Below, piece after piece: positions 1 through 9,576 of a stretch of DNA of 64,000 bases. The notes below the pieces were generated by a model, which had not been told where the DNA came from, searched no databases, and saw only the letters and a program-made list of their open reading frames with translations. The DNA is from Rouxiella badensis (GTDB lineage: Bacteria > Pseudomonadota > Gammaproteobacteria > Enterobacterales > Enterobacteriaceae). The position numbers and the translations under genes are program-made. The stretch is taken from NCBI RefSeq assembly GCF_002093665.1, contig NZ_MRWE01000007.1, forward strand, positions 1 to 64,000, given 5' to 3'. Each line of letters begins with the position of its first letter. Position 1 is the first letter of the stretch.

Positions 1-38
1 CTATAATTTTAATAATTTTATCCAAGAGGGTAAAACTA

Positions 39-590
39 ATGAAAAGTTTTCATGGCAAAACAATAGTTCTACGTCCGGTAGAAATTAGTGATTACGAGTT
101 TATACATAGCCTACGCGTTGCGCCTAAGAGTACGAAATTTCTGAGTATTGTCGATGATGACCCCTTGCAACAAAAACGTTGGTTAGAGCAATATAAAAAG
201 CGTGAGGATGCAGGGGAAGAGTGTTATTTTCTCATTCAACGCGTCGATAATGCTCAGTCAGTGGGTTCTTTACGCGCTTATAATATTGATAATGAGAAGA
301 AAACCGCACAGTGCGGCAGTTGGATTCTTAATGAGAATAAAACGATGACATCGGCAGTAGAAAGTATTTTATTACTCTGTGAAGCCATGGATGAATTAGG
401 GATGAAAAAAGTGATTGTCGATGCACGTAAAGATCATGCAATGGCCCTTCGCTTTATAAAGAAAATATCCCAACGTTTTCATAGCGAAGATGCCACCAAC
501 TTTTATTACGAAATAGACATGCCGGTAATAATGACCGAGTTTTATAAAGATAATCATCATTATATTGAAAGGGATATCGCTCAGGCATGA
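39..590 (+). CDS. GNAT-family N-acetyltransferase (paralogue of the one in the polysaccharide operon)
   Basis: A 183-residue protein with a GNAT-like pattern: an N-terminal GKTIVLRPVE strand, a central VGSLRAY strand and a CGSWIL segment before a long helix. It aligns without gaps to the acetyltransferase at 23673-24230, and about two thirds of positions look identical by eye, including DDDPLQQK and WILNENKTMTSA. That relative sits between fdtA and fdtB, so N-acylation of an amino-sugar nucleotide is the inferred activity. The start has AAGAGGG about 9 bases upstream. The stop touches the convergent MFS gene directly. Its upstream context lies outside the window, so it may be the tail of another glycan cluster or an isolated copy. 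Confidence 0.82.
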   Translation: MKSFHGKTIVLRPVEISDYEFIHSLRVAPKSTKFLSIVDDDPLQQKRWLEQYKKREDAGEECYFLIQRVDNAQSVGSLRAYNIDNEKKTAQCGSWILNENKTMTSAVESILLLCEAMDELGMKKVIVDARKDHAMALRFIKKISQRFHSEDATNFYYEIDMPVIMTEFYKDNHHYIERDIAQA

Positions 591-2003
591 TTAATCCTTT
601 CTTTTCGGCAGGCGTATTGCACTGATGATAATTAAACTGTGCAGTACGCTTAAAAGGATGAACGCGGAGAGATAGGGACGTGAAGATGGGGTAATGTGCG
701 TCTGAAGGTCGATCTGCCACTGAAGAAATAGTGCGCAAAGTGTTGTCAATGTGGGTCCGCCTATTCGTTGTGAAATATTGAGCGTCGTGGTGGCCATCGG
801 CAAGACGTTGCTTTCTACTGACCTATAGGCTGCCGCCATAGAGGGAATCCCCGTGGCGCTGAGCCCTGCACCGCGAATGAACAGCGAACATGCCAGCACC
901 GGCACAGGAATTCCTTCTGCCGCCATCAGGATAAAAGGCAGGCATCCCAGCAGCGAGAGCAGTGCTCCTCCTGCCGACACGTAGCGAGTTCCAAAACGCT
1001 GTGTCAGCATCCCCATTAGCGGATTGGCGCACATCATCCCCAATCCCTGTGGCAACATCATCCACCCCATTTCGGTAGGTGAAAAACCGCCTAGACGCAT
1101 TAGAAAGAGCGGAATAAGCATTTGTCCCGAGAATATCACGCCGTTGGTTAGAAACTGTGTGATAGCGGCTACTGAGAAGGTTTTATTGCGGAATAACGCG
1201 ATGTCTATCAGCGCACGCTGCCGTTTTTTACGGGCATTAAACACAAATGCGGCTATCAGAAGCAGGGAAACGCTGAGGATTATCTGCCCTGAGGGCGTTG
1301 AAATTTGTCCGGCGGCGTAGAGAAACATCACCAATCCCGGTGAAAGCAGGGCAAGCCCGAGCCAGTCGAGCGGGCTTTTGATGGTCTCTTGAGGAGCGTT
1401 CGGCAGAAAGCGAAACGCTAACGCAATGGCGACGATCCCAATCGGGATATTGATCAGAAATAGCCAGCGCCACGAGGCGAAGTGCAAAATGCTCCCGGCA
1501 ACGACGGGGCCAAATACCGGTGCCAGCAGCACGGGCACGGAAATATATCCGACCACCCGCGCCAAATTTTTGCCTGCGGCTCGCGCTATCACTGTTTGTG
1601 CCATGGGCGCGAGCAGGCCGCCACTCATGCCTTGTAAAATACGAAAGCCGATCAGCGAATTTGCCGACCAGGCCAGCCCACAGAGCGCCGAGGTGAGGGT
1701 GAAGGCCATAAAACAGGCGATATACACTGACTTAGTCCCTAAACGACTCACCAGCCAGCCGTTGAGAGGCAACGCCAGCGTCAGCGCCAGGAGATAGCCA
1801 CTGATGACCCATTGAATCGTCGCCAGCGAAGCGTGCAGGTCGTGCGAAAGGCTGTCTAGCGAGACGTTGACCAGGGTAGAGTCGAGCTGAGACATAAAAG
1901 AGCCAAGCATCGTGACGCAGGCAATTTTCCACAGTGTGGCACTGACTTCTCCCGTTTCGGTAACGTATTCTGATTCATCGGTCTGTGGCTCAGGATTTGG
2001 CAT
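591..2003 (-). CDS. MFS multidrug exporter, DHA2 (14-TM) family
   Basis: A 470-residue membrane protein with about 14 hydrophobic segments. The first-loop motif GWLVSRLGTKSVY and the early LDSTLVNVSLDSL segment (residues about 41-53) are typical of the EmrB/QacA proton-driven drug exporters. It would sit in the inner membrane and export hydrophobic compounds in exchange for protons. ATG at 2003 follows an AGGGGG ribosome site. No EmrA-like periplasmic adaptor is adjacent, so it may act alone. Substrate cannot be read from sequence. It lies tail to tail with the upstream GNAT and 58 bp downstream of a second MFS gene on the same strand. Confidence 0.85.
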   Translation of the reverse strand: MPNPEPQTDESEYVTETGEVSATLWKIACVTMLGSFMSQLDSTLVNVSLDSLSHDLHASLATIQWVISGYLLALTLALPLNGWLVSRLGTKSVYIACFMAFTLTSALCGLAWSANSLIGFRILQGMSGGLLAPMAQTVIARAAGKNLARVVGYISVPVLLAPVFGPVVAGSILHFASWRWLFLINIPIGIVAIALAFRFLPNAPQETIKSPLDWLGLALLSPGLVMFLYAAGQISTPSGQIILSVSLLLIAAFVFNARKKRQRALIDIALFRNKTFSVAAITQFLTNGVIFSGQMLIPLFLMRLGGFSPTEMGWMMLPQGLGMMCANPLMGMLTQRFGTRYVSAGGALLSLLGCLPFILMAAEGIPVPVLACSLFIRGAGLSATGIPSMAAAYRSVESNVLPMATTTLNISQRIGGPTLTTLCALFLQWQIDLQTHITPSSRPYLSAFILLSVLHSLIIISAIRLPKRKD

Positions 2004-2061
2004 GTTACCCCCTGAAGCAACTATAGCATTGAACGCTCAAGGGGCCGGTAAAGCTGCGCCT

Positions 2062-3300
2062 TTAAAAATCGGTTTTTGTTACGCTGAAGGCCAATATCAG
2101 GCAGGTGAGGGTACTCAGCGTAAACAGCAGATGCGACGCCAGCAACAGACCGCCAGAATCGATTACCTTACCCAGTAGAATCGGCACCCAATTGCCGACG
2201 TAAGCAATCACATAAAACAGCGAGATTAAACGGGCATGGCTGGCCTTGGGGGAAATCCTGTTCAGCAGCGTCGCGCTGCCGACAAAAATAGCGCCATAGG
2301 CATAACCTCCAATAACGATGCCAACTGCCGCCAGCGCGAGGGAGTGCCAGGCAATGGCGGCGGAAAAAATAATCACCGACAACGCCTGCATCAGACAGCC
2401 AACAATCAGCGAGTGACGGGCGTTAATGCCGCGACTGAGGATCTGGCTTATGCCAGCGATACTCAGATAGGCTGCTATCACATAGCCAAATACGCCGCGG
2501 TTATGCAGTCCCAGCAGCCTCTCTGCAACATTGGGCCCGAGGGACAGCATGCTGGCGGCGACGCCCCAGCAGGTGAATAGCGCGAGGGCACACAAGACGA
2601 ATTTTGCTCCCGTCGCCTTGAGGCCTGACTTCAGGCTGGTATCCCCACCGTGCAGCGGTTCGGAAGAGAGGGGAGTCAAAGAAACTTTCTCGCTCAACGG
2701 CCAGTTCAACGAGACCCCCGCCATGGCAATGGCCACCAGACCCATGATTATCATGAACGGTAACGTAGTGGGATGAAATCCCGTTTGCAGGGCGATGCCA
2801 CTGAAAATAGGACCGAGCGCAAGACCCGTAGTAAAAGAGACGGTGGCAATTAATGCGGCTATTTTGCCAGAATCTTGGGGGCCGAAGCGCAGCAGGGCAA
2901 TATTAGCCGCCCCGGTTAATGCCCCGGTCCCTACGCCTGCCAGCAAACGGGCAAAAAACAGCAGCCAAAAGGTATCGGCCAGCGAAAACAGCAGCGCACC
3001 GCAGAACACAATCAGCAGGGCAGGCAGAATGACGCGCCGCAGATCGGTAATGCGTCCGGCCACATTGCCGATACCCAGCAGCGAGATAAGAACGCCCCCG
3101 GCGTAAGCGCCATAGATTATCGTCAGGCTGATCGCTTTCAGACCTAAATGTTGTTGATAGAGGGGATAAAGCGGCGTCGGTGCGCTGCTGTTGAGCAGTG
3201 CAGCCATCAGTGCCATCGAAAGAAACAGTAAAATGGCAAAATGTGATTTACCGGCAGACGGCCGGGAGGTGAGCTGTTCAACGTTAAGACTTGATGACAT
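2062..3300 (-). CDS. MFS transporter, 12-TM
   Basis: About 412 residues with 12 hydrophobic segments. It has a short hydrophilic N-terminus, the LYPLYQQHLGL segment after TM1, and a charged central loop around residues 200-225, as in DHA1-type major facilitator transporters. The start at 3300 (MSSSLNVEQ) is preferred over an in-frame start 36 bases upstream because AGGAG lies 6 bases before it. It is divergent from the LysR-type gene at 3491, a common regulator-exporter arrangement. A 12-bp perfect hairpin lies in its leader. Substrate unknown. Confidence 0.8.
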   Translation of the reverse strand: MSSSLNVEQLTSRPSAGKSHFAILLFLSMALMAALLNSSAPTPLYPLYQQHLGLKAISLTIIYGAYAGGVLISLLGIGNVAGRITDLRRVILPALLIVFCGALLFSLADTFWLLFFARLLAGVGTGALTGAANIALLRFGPQDSGKIAALIATVSFTTGLALGPIFSGIALQTGFHPTTLPFMIIMGLVAIAMAGVSLNWPLSEKVSLTPLSSEPLHGGDTSLKSGLKATGAKFVLCALALFTCWGVAASMLSLGPNVAERLLGLHNRGVFGYVIAAYLSIAGISQILSRGINARHSLIVGCLMQALSVIIFSAAIAWHSLALAAVGIVIGGYAYGAIFVGSATLLNRISPKASHARLISLFYVIAYVGNWVPILLGKVIDSGGLLLASHLLFTLSTLTCLILAFSVTKTDF

Positions 3301-3337
3301 GCGGTACTCCTGAGAACCCAATGGATGACCCGGCAAT

Positions 3338-3369
3338 CGCCCGCCATACGTGTCGATGTATGGCGGGCG
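3338..3369 (-). other. Strong hairpin in the leader of the MFS gene
   Basis: CGCCCGCCATAC (3338-3349) and its exact complement (3358-3369) form a 12-bp perfect stem with an 8-base loop. It starts 38 bases upstream of the MFS start codon. No T-run follows on either strand, so it is not a simple terminator. It could be an operator or an mRNA structure. Confidence 0.45.
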
Positions 3370-3490
3370 GATTCAGGGGATGCGCGCATCATAGCCTTGA
3401 GTAAAAAGAGAAAAAATCGACAAGAATGCATCACGGTGATTCAATATTGCATGCTTAACATAAACCCTCTTGGGAAACGGAAATTTCAAC

Positions 3491-4378
3491 ATGAATTGGG
3501 ATGATGCGCGTTTTTTCCTTGCGCTAGCGCGTTGTGGGACGTTACGTAAGGCTGCCGGTGAACTGAATGTCGATCAGGCGACCGTAGGCCGCAGAATAAC
3601 GGCGCTTGAGGACAGCTTAGGTTCCAAGCTTTTTGTTCGCACGCCTAAGGCCTTTTCACTCAGCGCGCTCGGCGAAGCGCTGCTGACCCACGTTATCGAG
3701 ATGGAAAACGCCGTCAGCGCGATAAACCGCAAGGCTATCCATGGTGACGAGAGTCCGTCCGGCAACGTGGTGATTACCACCACCGATACGTTGGCGGAGG
3801 CCTTTGTGATCCCAGCGATTAAAATGCTGCGTCAACAGTATCCGGAAATCACCGTTTCGCTGCTGACGGCGGTCAACGTCTATGATATATCCTATCGCAA
3901 TGCCGATCTGGCTATCCGCGGCGTTCGTCCTGAAGAGGATACGCTGGTGGTCAAGCGGCTCGCTACGATTGAAATGGGGCTTTATGCCACTCAAGACTAT
4001 CTCGACAGAAAAGGGATGCCGGTAAAAGGCACACAGCTACAGGGGCACGATCTGCTGATGTTTCCGCGCGATGCTGTACCTCGGCACTGGGCTAATTTTT
4101 GCGGAGAGAGTCTCACCAGTCCCAACGTCGTCATGCAGTCAAACTCACAGCTATTGCTGCGTTCGGCCACACTTCAGGGATTGGGGATTGGCCTGCTGTC
4201 TTCGTTTCTGGCCGACAAGAGTCCGCAGCTTATTCGTCTTTTTCCCGAGAGCAAGGACTGGGTCGATATCTGGCTGGTGCTGCATCCTGATTTACAGCGC
4301 GCGGCCAAAGTCAGGGCGGTGATTCACGTGTTGGAGCAGGTGTTTGAAGGGGTCAACCGACAAGAGCTTCTTCCCTGA
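3491..4378 (+). CDS. LysR-family transcriptional regulator
   Basis: 295 residues. The N-terminal winged helix-turn-helix starts at [20 protein letters not shown] and continues through [21 protein letters not shown]. The C-terminal half has the periplasmic-binding-protein-like effector fold. ATG 3491 is chosen over a TTG 21 bases earlier, because LysR proteins begin a few residues before the first helix. It is divergent from the MFS transporter at 2062-3300, which it probably controls. The intergenic region has ATCACGGTGAT (3430-3440), a possible dyad. The effector is not predictable. Confidence 0.85.
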   Translation: MNWDDARFFLALARCGTLRKAAGELNVDQATVGRRITALEDSLGSKLFVRTPKAFSLSALGEALLTHVIEMENAVSAINRKAIHGDESPSGNVVITTTDTLAEAFVIPAIKMLRQQYPEITVSLLTAVNVYDISYRNADLAIRGVRPEEDTLVVKRLATIEMGLYATQDYLDRKGMPVKGTQLQGHDLLMFPRDAVPRHWANFCGESLTSPNVVMQSNSQLLLRSATLQGLGIGLLSSFLADKSPQLIRLFPESKDWVDIWLVLHPDLQRAAKVRAVIHVLEQVFEGVNRQELLP

Positions 4379-4427
4379 GGCTACCTGTCGATTGTCGCAA
4401 CGCGGTTGTATGACTTAGTCCTCTGAC

Positions 4428-4949
4428 TCAGGCCAAAACCAGCCCGAGAACGGCACCGACTGCCAGCACCCACAGGGGATGGATTTTCTTGTTCATGGCT
4501 AAAGCGGTGCAGAGCAGGATGACGCCGCCAAGCGCAACGCTGGTGGCCGACGCCTCGGCAATCAACAGTCCGCTGGAAACCACCAGTCCGACGGTCACCG
4601 GCACGAGTCCGCTTTGTACGATTTGACGCCACGGCCTGTCTTTGTAACGCCTCCAGCCGCGCATCACCAACAGGGTGATGATTGACGACGGCCCAAATTT
4701 AGCGAGCGATGACACCAGCAGACCCGCCCATCCGGCAACCTGCCATCCGACCAGCGGCACAATCATCATGTTCGGGCCGGGAGCGGCCTGTGCAAGGGCG
4801 AACAGGGCGCTAAATTCCTGCGCGCTCATCCAGTGGTGGTTCTGCACCACCTCGCGCTGCATCTCGGGTAAAATGGTGTTTCCACCGCCGAAAGCCATCA
4901 CCGACAGCTGGGTAAACAGCAGCGCCAGCGTGATTAATACGCCGATCAT
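4428..4949 (-). CDS. chrA: Chromate transporter, second short-chain CHR subunit
   Basis: 173 residues, almost entirely hydrophobic, with one CHR domain: the opening FTQLSVMAFGGGNTILPEMQ and the later AQAAPGPNMM motif are family signatures. Full-length ChrA has two CHR domains; here they are encoded as two adjacent genes, the short-chain arrangement. The start overlaps the stop of the upstream half by four bases (ATGA), so they are translationally coupled and probably form a heterodimer exporting chromate. Actual chromate resistance is an inference from the family. Confidence 0.8.
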   Translation of the reverse strand: MIGVLITLALLFTQLSVMAFGGGNTILPEMQREVVQNHHWMSAQEFSALFALAQAAPGPNMMIVPLVGWQVAGWAGLLVSSLAKFGPSSIITLLVMRGWRRYKDRPWRQIVQSGLVPVTVGLVVSSGLLIAEASATSVALGGVILLCTALAMNKKIHPLWVLAVGAVLGLVLA

Positions 4950-5533
4950 TTCTGGCTTCTCCAGTAAAGCAGGATGCTAACCGGTGCCAGCACCAGCATC
5001 ACAAGCAGCATCGGCAGGCGTAAACCGGCAATAGCGAGAATACCGACGGCAACAATAGCCAGCGAGAGCCATTTTCCCTTCAGCGGCAGCAGCATCTTGA
5101 TGCCGGTCGAAAGCAGCAGTCCGGCCGCACCCGCCGCGAGCCCGGCAAACAGGTGCTCGACCACCGGGTCATTCTGATAGCGGGCATAAACCAGACCCAG
5201 GCCAACCACAATGGCCGTCGGCGCGCAGATAAGGCCCAAAATTGCCGCCAGCGCCCCGCGCAGTCCGCGAAACTCGTTGCCTAACGCTACCGACAGGTTG
5301 ATGATGTTGCCCCCCGGCAAAAACTGGCACAGGCCGAGCAACTCGGTAAATTCATTGCCGTCAAGCCAGCGTTTCTTCTCGACAATCATCCTGCGCGCCA
5401 TCGGCAAAACACCGCCGAAGCCGGTGAGTCCTAAAATAAAGAAGCCCATAAAGAGGTCACGGCAGCTGGGCGCAGACGCGTGGTAGTCGATAACCTGTTC
5501 GGTACTGGCATTGTTATTCACGGGTGCAGGCAT
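4946..5533 (-). CDS. chrA: Chromate transporter, first short-chain CHR subunit
   Basis: 195 residues from ATG 5533 (MPAPVNNNAST). Longer in-frame starts exist up to 5605 but would run into the divergent LysR promoter region. CHR-domain motifs are visible: LFMGFFILGLTGFGGVLP near residues 26-43 and GLCQFLPGGNIINLSVALG further on. The FGG and PGG motifs mirror those in the partner gene 4428-4949. It forms an operon with that gene and is divergent from the LysR regulator at 5649, the usual setting for regulated anion exporters. The last residues overlap the partner's start. Confidence 0.8.
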   Translation of the reverse strand: MPAPVNNNASTEQVIDYHASAPSCRDLFMGFFILGLTGFGGVLPMARRMIVEKKRWLDGNEFTELLGLCQFLPGGNIINLSVALGNEFRGLRGALAAILGLICAPTAIVVGLGLVYARYQNDPVVEHLFAGLAAGAAGLLLSTGIKMLLPLKGKWLSLAIVAVGILAIAGLRLPMLLVMLVLAPVSILLYWRSQK

Positions 5534-5648
5534 CAAAGGGCTCGGTAATAATAAAAGAGTTAATTGAGGTATGGTTTTTAAGTATGATGCCAGTTGAGAT
5601 ATCAATGTGTCTAATGCATTTGAAGACTATAAAGGATACCTAAAAGGT

Positions 5649-6560
5649 ATGGCGGCGATTGACTTAAAACGTCTACGGGCATTTGTCACCGTGGTGGAAG
5701 AGGGCAATATCACTCGCGCGGCGCAGCGTCTGTTTATCCAGCAGCCTCCCCTCACAAGGCTTTTGCAGAGCCTGGAGGAGGAGTTCGGGGTGAAGCTGTT
5801 GGCGCGCTATCCTCGCGGTGTTGAACCGACCGAGATAGGTCGAGTGCTGTTTCAGGAGGCCAAGGCGCTGCTGGAACGCGCCGAAAATCTCAGCGCGACG
5901 ATGCAGCGAGCCACCGAAGGTAAGCAGGGTAATATTCGGATCGGTTTTACCAGCTCGGCTGCGCTGCATGCCTTCGTGCCGACCGTGCTGCGGCGCTATC
6001 GCGAGGTTTATCCGCAGGTGACTGCGCAGCTTGAGGAGTCGGGGAGTACCGAGCTGTTACAGGCGCTGGTTAACCGTACGCTCGATGTGGCGTTCGTGCG
6101 CACGCCGGTGCTGGGCATGCCGGAGCTGAAAATTGAACGTATCTTGCAGGAACCGATGATGGTGGCGCTGCCGGTTGGGCATCCGCTGGCACAGATTGGC
6201 GATGGCGCGGTCGAGCTTAAGACGCTTATTAACGAAGGCTTCATTCTGTACCGACGTCCGGCCGGACAGGGATTGTATGACGCGATTCTTGCCGCCTGTT
6301 ATCGCGCGGGATTCAGCCCTCGCATTGTTCAGGAGGCGCCGCGACTGACCTCCTGTCTGAGTCTGGTGGGGGCGGGATTGGGGGTGTCGATCGTGCCTGC
6401 TTGTATGGTGCGACTCGGGGGTGAGGGCGTGGTCTACCTGCCACTTTCCGACGAGGCCAAACTGCATGCGCCGCTGTTTTTGGCGCAGCGCAAGGAGTCT
6501 TCGGCGATGATTGCGACATTCTGCGCGCTGGTTAAAAGCCAGCTTGATGAGATGAGTTAG
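5649..6560 (+). CDS. LysR-family regulator, divergent from the chromate transporter
   Basis: 303 residues from ATG 5649. A GTG 42 bases earlier is in frame but lacks a better ribosome site. The HTH reads VVEEGNITRAAQRLFIQQPP followed by LTRLLQSLEEEFGVKLLAR; the effector domain begins near GNIRIGFTSSAALH. The 115-bp space to the divergent chrA pair is the expected position of its operator, and regulation of chrA is the natural inference. The gene ends six bases before the convergent ArsR-type gene. Confidence 0.85.
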   Translation: MAAIDLKRLRAFVTVVEEGNITRAAQRLFIQQPPLTRLLQSLEEEFGVKLLARYPRGVEPTEIGRVLFQEAKALLERAENLSATMQRATEGKQGNIRIGFTSSAALHAFVPTVLRRYREVYPQVTAQLEESGSTELLQALVNRTLDVAFVRTPVLGMPELKIERILQEPMMVALPVGHPLAQIGDGAVELKTLINEGFILYRRPAGQGLYDAILAACYRAGFSPRIVQEAPRLTSCLSLVGAGLGVSIVPACMVRLGGEGVVYLPLSDEAKLHAPLFLAQRKESSAMIATFCALVKSQLDEMS

Positions 6561-6566
6561 GAGCGT

Positions 6567-6926
6567 TTATATTGCCGCGTCGTCGTTTCGTCGATGTCGG
6601 GCGGTGGATTCCAGCGTGATATTGTCGTTTTCAACCGCGTGCAGCAGCGAGTCCAGCAGGCCAGGGAATCGCGCATCTAAATCTTCTCTGCGCAACGACA
6701 GCAGATTGGCACGACCGTCAGGGCGCTGCCAGATAACCCCACTCTCACGTAGCACCCGCCAATGGTGAGTCAGCGTCGATTTCGATAACCCCTGTAGCAG
6801 CATGCCGCAGGGATATTCACCCCCGTCTGCCAGCTTTTGTATCACCGCAAGACGTAATGGATTGCCTAACGCAGTCAGGACATTTTCGAGGCGGATCTGC
6901 TCGCGTTCAGGGTGGTTGGCAATCAT
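6567..6926 (-). CDS. ArsR-family winged-helix regulator
   Basis: 119 residues: LGNPLRLAVIQKLADGGEYP then the recognition region LSKSTLTHHWRVLRESGVI (about residues 47-65), typical of ArsR/SmtB proteins. The metal-binding ELCVCD motif of arsenic sensors is not present (here YPCGML, only Cys40), so it is probably not a classical metal sensor. It is divergent from the second EF-G gene at 7187 with 260 bp between them, in which an imperfect dyad lies. The C-terminal tail after residue 100 is hydrophilic and variable. Confidence 0.8.
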   Translation of the reverse strand: MIANHPEREQIRLENVLTALGNPLRLAVIQKLADGGEYPCGMLLQGLSKSTLTHHWRVLRESGVIWQRPDGRANLLSLRREDLDARFPGLLDSLLHAVENDNITLESTARHRRNDDAAI

Positions 6927-7070
6927 ATCTTTCCTGTTCGATACTCATAGGGTCGGCGTAAAAGCCCGGATGGCACGAGGCTTTGCAAGGCGCGGATCAT
7001 AGCCCACAGCCGCTTGCCGATGCAATGTTCCTGCCAAAGAGCAGGACGATAGCACTGATAGTAAACAACG

Positions 7071-7094
7071 ATTGTTCGTATATACTCGTACAAT
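7071..7094. promoter_or_regulatory. Imperfect dyad between arsR-type gene and EF-G2
   Basis: The 24 bases from ATTGTTCGTA to CTCGTACAAT are symmetric at 18 of 24 positions. It lies 93 bases upstream of the EF-G2 start and is a candidate operator for the divergent ArsR-type regulator. Confidence 0.35.
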
Positions 7095-7186
7095 TGTAGT
7101 ATGCTTTCGCGGTACAGCAATCTATCAACGCCGACGGGAAATGGTTCCCGCCTGATTCATTAGCCATCCTCTACTAAGGACATTAT

Positions 7187-9292
7187 ATGGCTCGCAAAAC
7201 TCCTATCGAGCGCTACCGTAACATCGGTATCTCGGCACACATCGACGCCGGTAAAACGACCACCACCGAGCGCATCCTGTTCTACACCGGCATGAACCAT
7301 AAATTAGGTGAAGTGCACGACGGTGGAGCGACAACGGACTGGATGGAGCAGGAGCAAGAGCGTGGCATCACCATTACCTCGGCGGCGGTAACCTGTTTCT
7401 GGCGGGGGATGGACCACACGTTTGACGAGCATCGTATTAATATTATCGATACGCCCGGGCACGTCGATTTTACTATCGAAGTTGAACGCTCGATGCGCGT
7501 TCTCGACGGGGCGGTGATGGTCTATGACTCCGTCGGTGGCGTGCAGCCGCAGTCTGAAACGGTGTGGCGTCAGGCCAATAAATATAAGGTTCCGCGTCTG
7601 GCGTTCGTCAACAAGATGGACCGCCCCGGCGCTGACTTCTTCCGAGTGCGTCAGATGATGATTGACAGGCTGAAGGCGAACCCGGTGCCGATTGTTATTC
7701 CAATCGGCAGCGAAGAGCACTTCACCGGCGTGGTTGACCTGCGCAAGATGCGCGCGATCCTTTGGGATGACGCGACGCAGGGGATGACGTTCAGCTATGC
7801 CCCGATTCCCGCCGAGTTGCAGGCGAGCGCCGAGACATGGCGTGAGAAAATGGTTGAGGCCGCGGCAGAAGCCAGCGACGAGCTGATGACCCAATATCTT
7901 GAGCAGGGCGAGCTGAGCGAAGACCAAATCACCTTCGGGCTGCGCCAGCGTACGATTGCCGGTGAAATTCAGCCGATGCTCTGCGGCAGTGCGTTCAAGA
8001 ACAAGGGCGTACAGCGCATGCTCGACGCCGTCGTGGAGCTGATGCCTTCGCCGCTGGATATTCCTGCGGTAATCGGCACCGACGAAGACGGCAACGAGGT
8101 GCATCGTCACGCGGACGACGGCGAGAAGTTTTCCGCGCTGGCGTTCAAGCTGATGACCGACCCCTACGTCGGCCAACTGACCTTTGTGCGCGTCTATTCT
8201 GGCGTGCTGTCGAAGGGTGACAGTGTCTATAACCCGATTCGCGGCAGGAAAGAGCGTATCGGGCGTATCGTGCAGATGCATGCCAACGTGCGTCACGAGG
8301 TGGACGAAATCCGTGCGGGTGATATTGCCGCCTGCGTAGGGTTAAAAGAGGTGACGACCGGGGAAACTTTGTGCGATCCGAGTGAGATTATCACGCTGGT
8401 GCGCATGGAGTTCCCGGAGCCGGTGATTTCGCAGGCCATTGAACCCAAAACCAAGGCCGATCAGGAGAAGATGGGCATCGCGTTACAGCGCCTGGCATCA
8501 GAGGATCCGTCGTTCCGTATTCGCACCGATGAGGAGTCTGGGCAGACGATTATTTCCGGGATGGGCGAGCTGCATCTGGAGATTATCGTCGATCGCATGA
8601 AGCGCGAATTTGGCGTTGAAGCGAATATCGGCAAGCCGCAGGTGACGTATCGTGAGACCGTGCGTAAGAAAGCCGAAGACGTCGAAGGGAAGTTTGTGCG
8701 TCAGTCGGGCGGTAAAGGCCAGTATGGCCACGTCGTTTTCACGCTTGAGCCGCAGGAGTCGGGCAAAGGTTTTTCCTTTATCGATGCGACGAAGGGCGGC
8801 GTTGTCCCGCGTGAATTTATTCCTGCGGTGGAGAAAGGCGTGGTTGAGGCGCTCAACACGGGTATTTTGGCCGGTTATCCGGTGGTGGATGTCAAAGTGA
8901 CGCTGACCTTTGGGTCGTATCACGAGGTGGACTCATCGGAAATGGCGTTCAAGATGGCGGCTATCTTTGGGTTCAAAGAGGCGGCACGGTTAGCGAGTCC
9001 GGTTATCCTTGAGCCGATTATGCGAGTCGAAGTGGAAACACCGGAAGACTACGCGGGGAGTGTGATGGGTGACCTGTCTTCGCGGCGCGGGACGGTGCAG
9101 GGCATGGAGGAAATTCTGGGCGGCGGGGGCAAGCTGATTAAGGCCGAAGTCCCGCTGTCGGAGATGTTTGGTTACTCGACGGTGCTGCGGTCAATGTCTC
9201 AAGGGCGCGCGACTTACAGCATGGAGTTCCACCACTATGCTGAAGCGCCGCGTAACGTCGCCGATGAGATTATCTCGTCGCGTTCCAGGTGA
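7187..9292 (+). CDS. fusA2: Stand-alone second elongation factor G (EF-G paralogue)
   Basis: 701 residues, full EF-G length. GTPase motifs are intact: AHIDAGKT (17-24), RGITI (59-63), DTPGH (88-92), NKMD (142-145) and a GSAF motif near 263. The five-domain order is complete through the C-terminal [16 protein letters not shown]. It is clearly EF-G, which moves tRNA and mRNA through the ribosome, but differs from the E. coli str-operon protein throughout, for instance in the switch I region and the C-terminal ISSRSR tail. No rpsL, rpsG or tuf genes flank it. It has its own terminator and a divergent ArsR-type regulator, so it is a conditionally expressed paralogue or, less likely, a relocated housekeeping copy. 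Confidence 0.92.
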   Translation: MARKTPIERYRNIGISAHIDAGKTTTTERILFYTGMNHKLGEVHDGGATTDWMEQEQERGITITSAAVTCFWRGMDHTFDEHRINIIDTPGHVDFTIEVERSMRVLDGAVMVYDSVGGVQPQSETVWRQANKYKVPRLAFVNKMDRPGADFFRVRQMMIDRLKANPVPIVIPIGSEEHFTGVVDLRKMRAILWDDATQGMTFSYAPIPAELQASAETWREKMVEAAAEASDELMTQYLEQGELSEDQITFGLRQRTIAGEIQPMLCGSAFKNKGVQRMLDAVVELMPSPLDIPAVIGTDEDGNEVHRHADDGEKFSALAFKLMTDPYVGQLTFVRVYSGVLSKGDSVYNPIRGRKERIGRIVQMHANVRHEVDEIRAGDIAACVGLKEVTTGETLCDPSEIITLVRMEFPEPVISQAIEPKTKADQEKMGIALQRLASEDPSFRIRTDEESGQTIISGMGELHLEIIVDRMKREFGVEANIGKPQVTYRETVRKKAEDVEGKFVRQSGGKGQYGHVVFTLEPQESGKGFSFIDATKGGVVPREFIPAVEKGVVEALNTGILAGYPVVDVKVTLTFGSYHEVDSSEMAFKMAAIFGFKEAARLASPVILEPIMRVEVETPEDYAGSVMGDLSSRRGTVQGMEEILGGGGKLIKAEVPLSEMFGYSTVLRSMSQGRATYSMEFHHYAEAPRNVADEIISSRSR

Positions 9293-9310
9293 TTGAAAGT
9301 AATATAAAAA

Positions 9311-9335
9311 GCCAGCCTGAAAGGGCTGGCTTTTT
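9311..9335 (+). terminator. Rho-independent terminator of EF-G2
   Basis: GCCAGCC and GGCTGGC pair around TGAAAG, followed by five T and preceded by five A. It lies 18 bases after the EF-G2 stop. Confidence 0.88.
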
Positions 9336-9370
9336 AATAAAGGAGGCTCAGGAGTACTGTTTGCCAATCC

Positions 9371-9414
9371 AACCAGTGGGAGCGAACTCCCCCCTGGTTT
9401 GCCCTATCTTAGGG
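9371..9414 (+). other. Two tandem small hairpins
   Basis: AACCAG-T-GGGAG pairs with CTCCC-CC-CTGGTT around a CGAA tetraloop (9371-9399). CCCTA/TAGGG with a 3-base loop follows (9402-9414). It lies between the EF-G2 terminator and the TetR gene. It may be leader structure for the TetR mRNA or chance. Confidence 0.3.
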
Positions 9415-9576
9415 GTTCACAGGCCATGAAAGCCGCAATCTCTGTATTTCCTCGTTTGATATGTAACTCGCATACCTCACCGCCCGTTATTATAAAGTCA
9501 AAGGTTTAATATTTTTAATGGTAGGGGCTTCAAGGTACCTCTTGTATAGGAAATCATCATTCTCTATATTGAGCCG

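Noticed and set aside
7304-8296. 330-residue open frame on the minus strand inside EF-G2
   Set aside because: It lies antisense to a fully conserved EF-G and has low-complexity His/Arg-rich composition; a by-product of codon bias.
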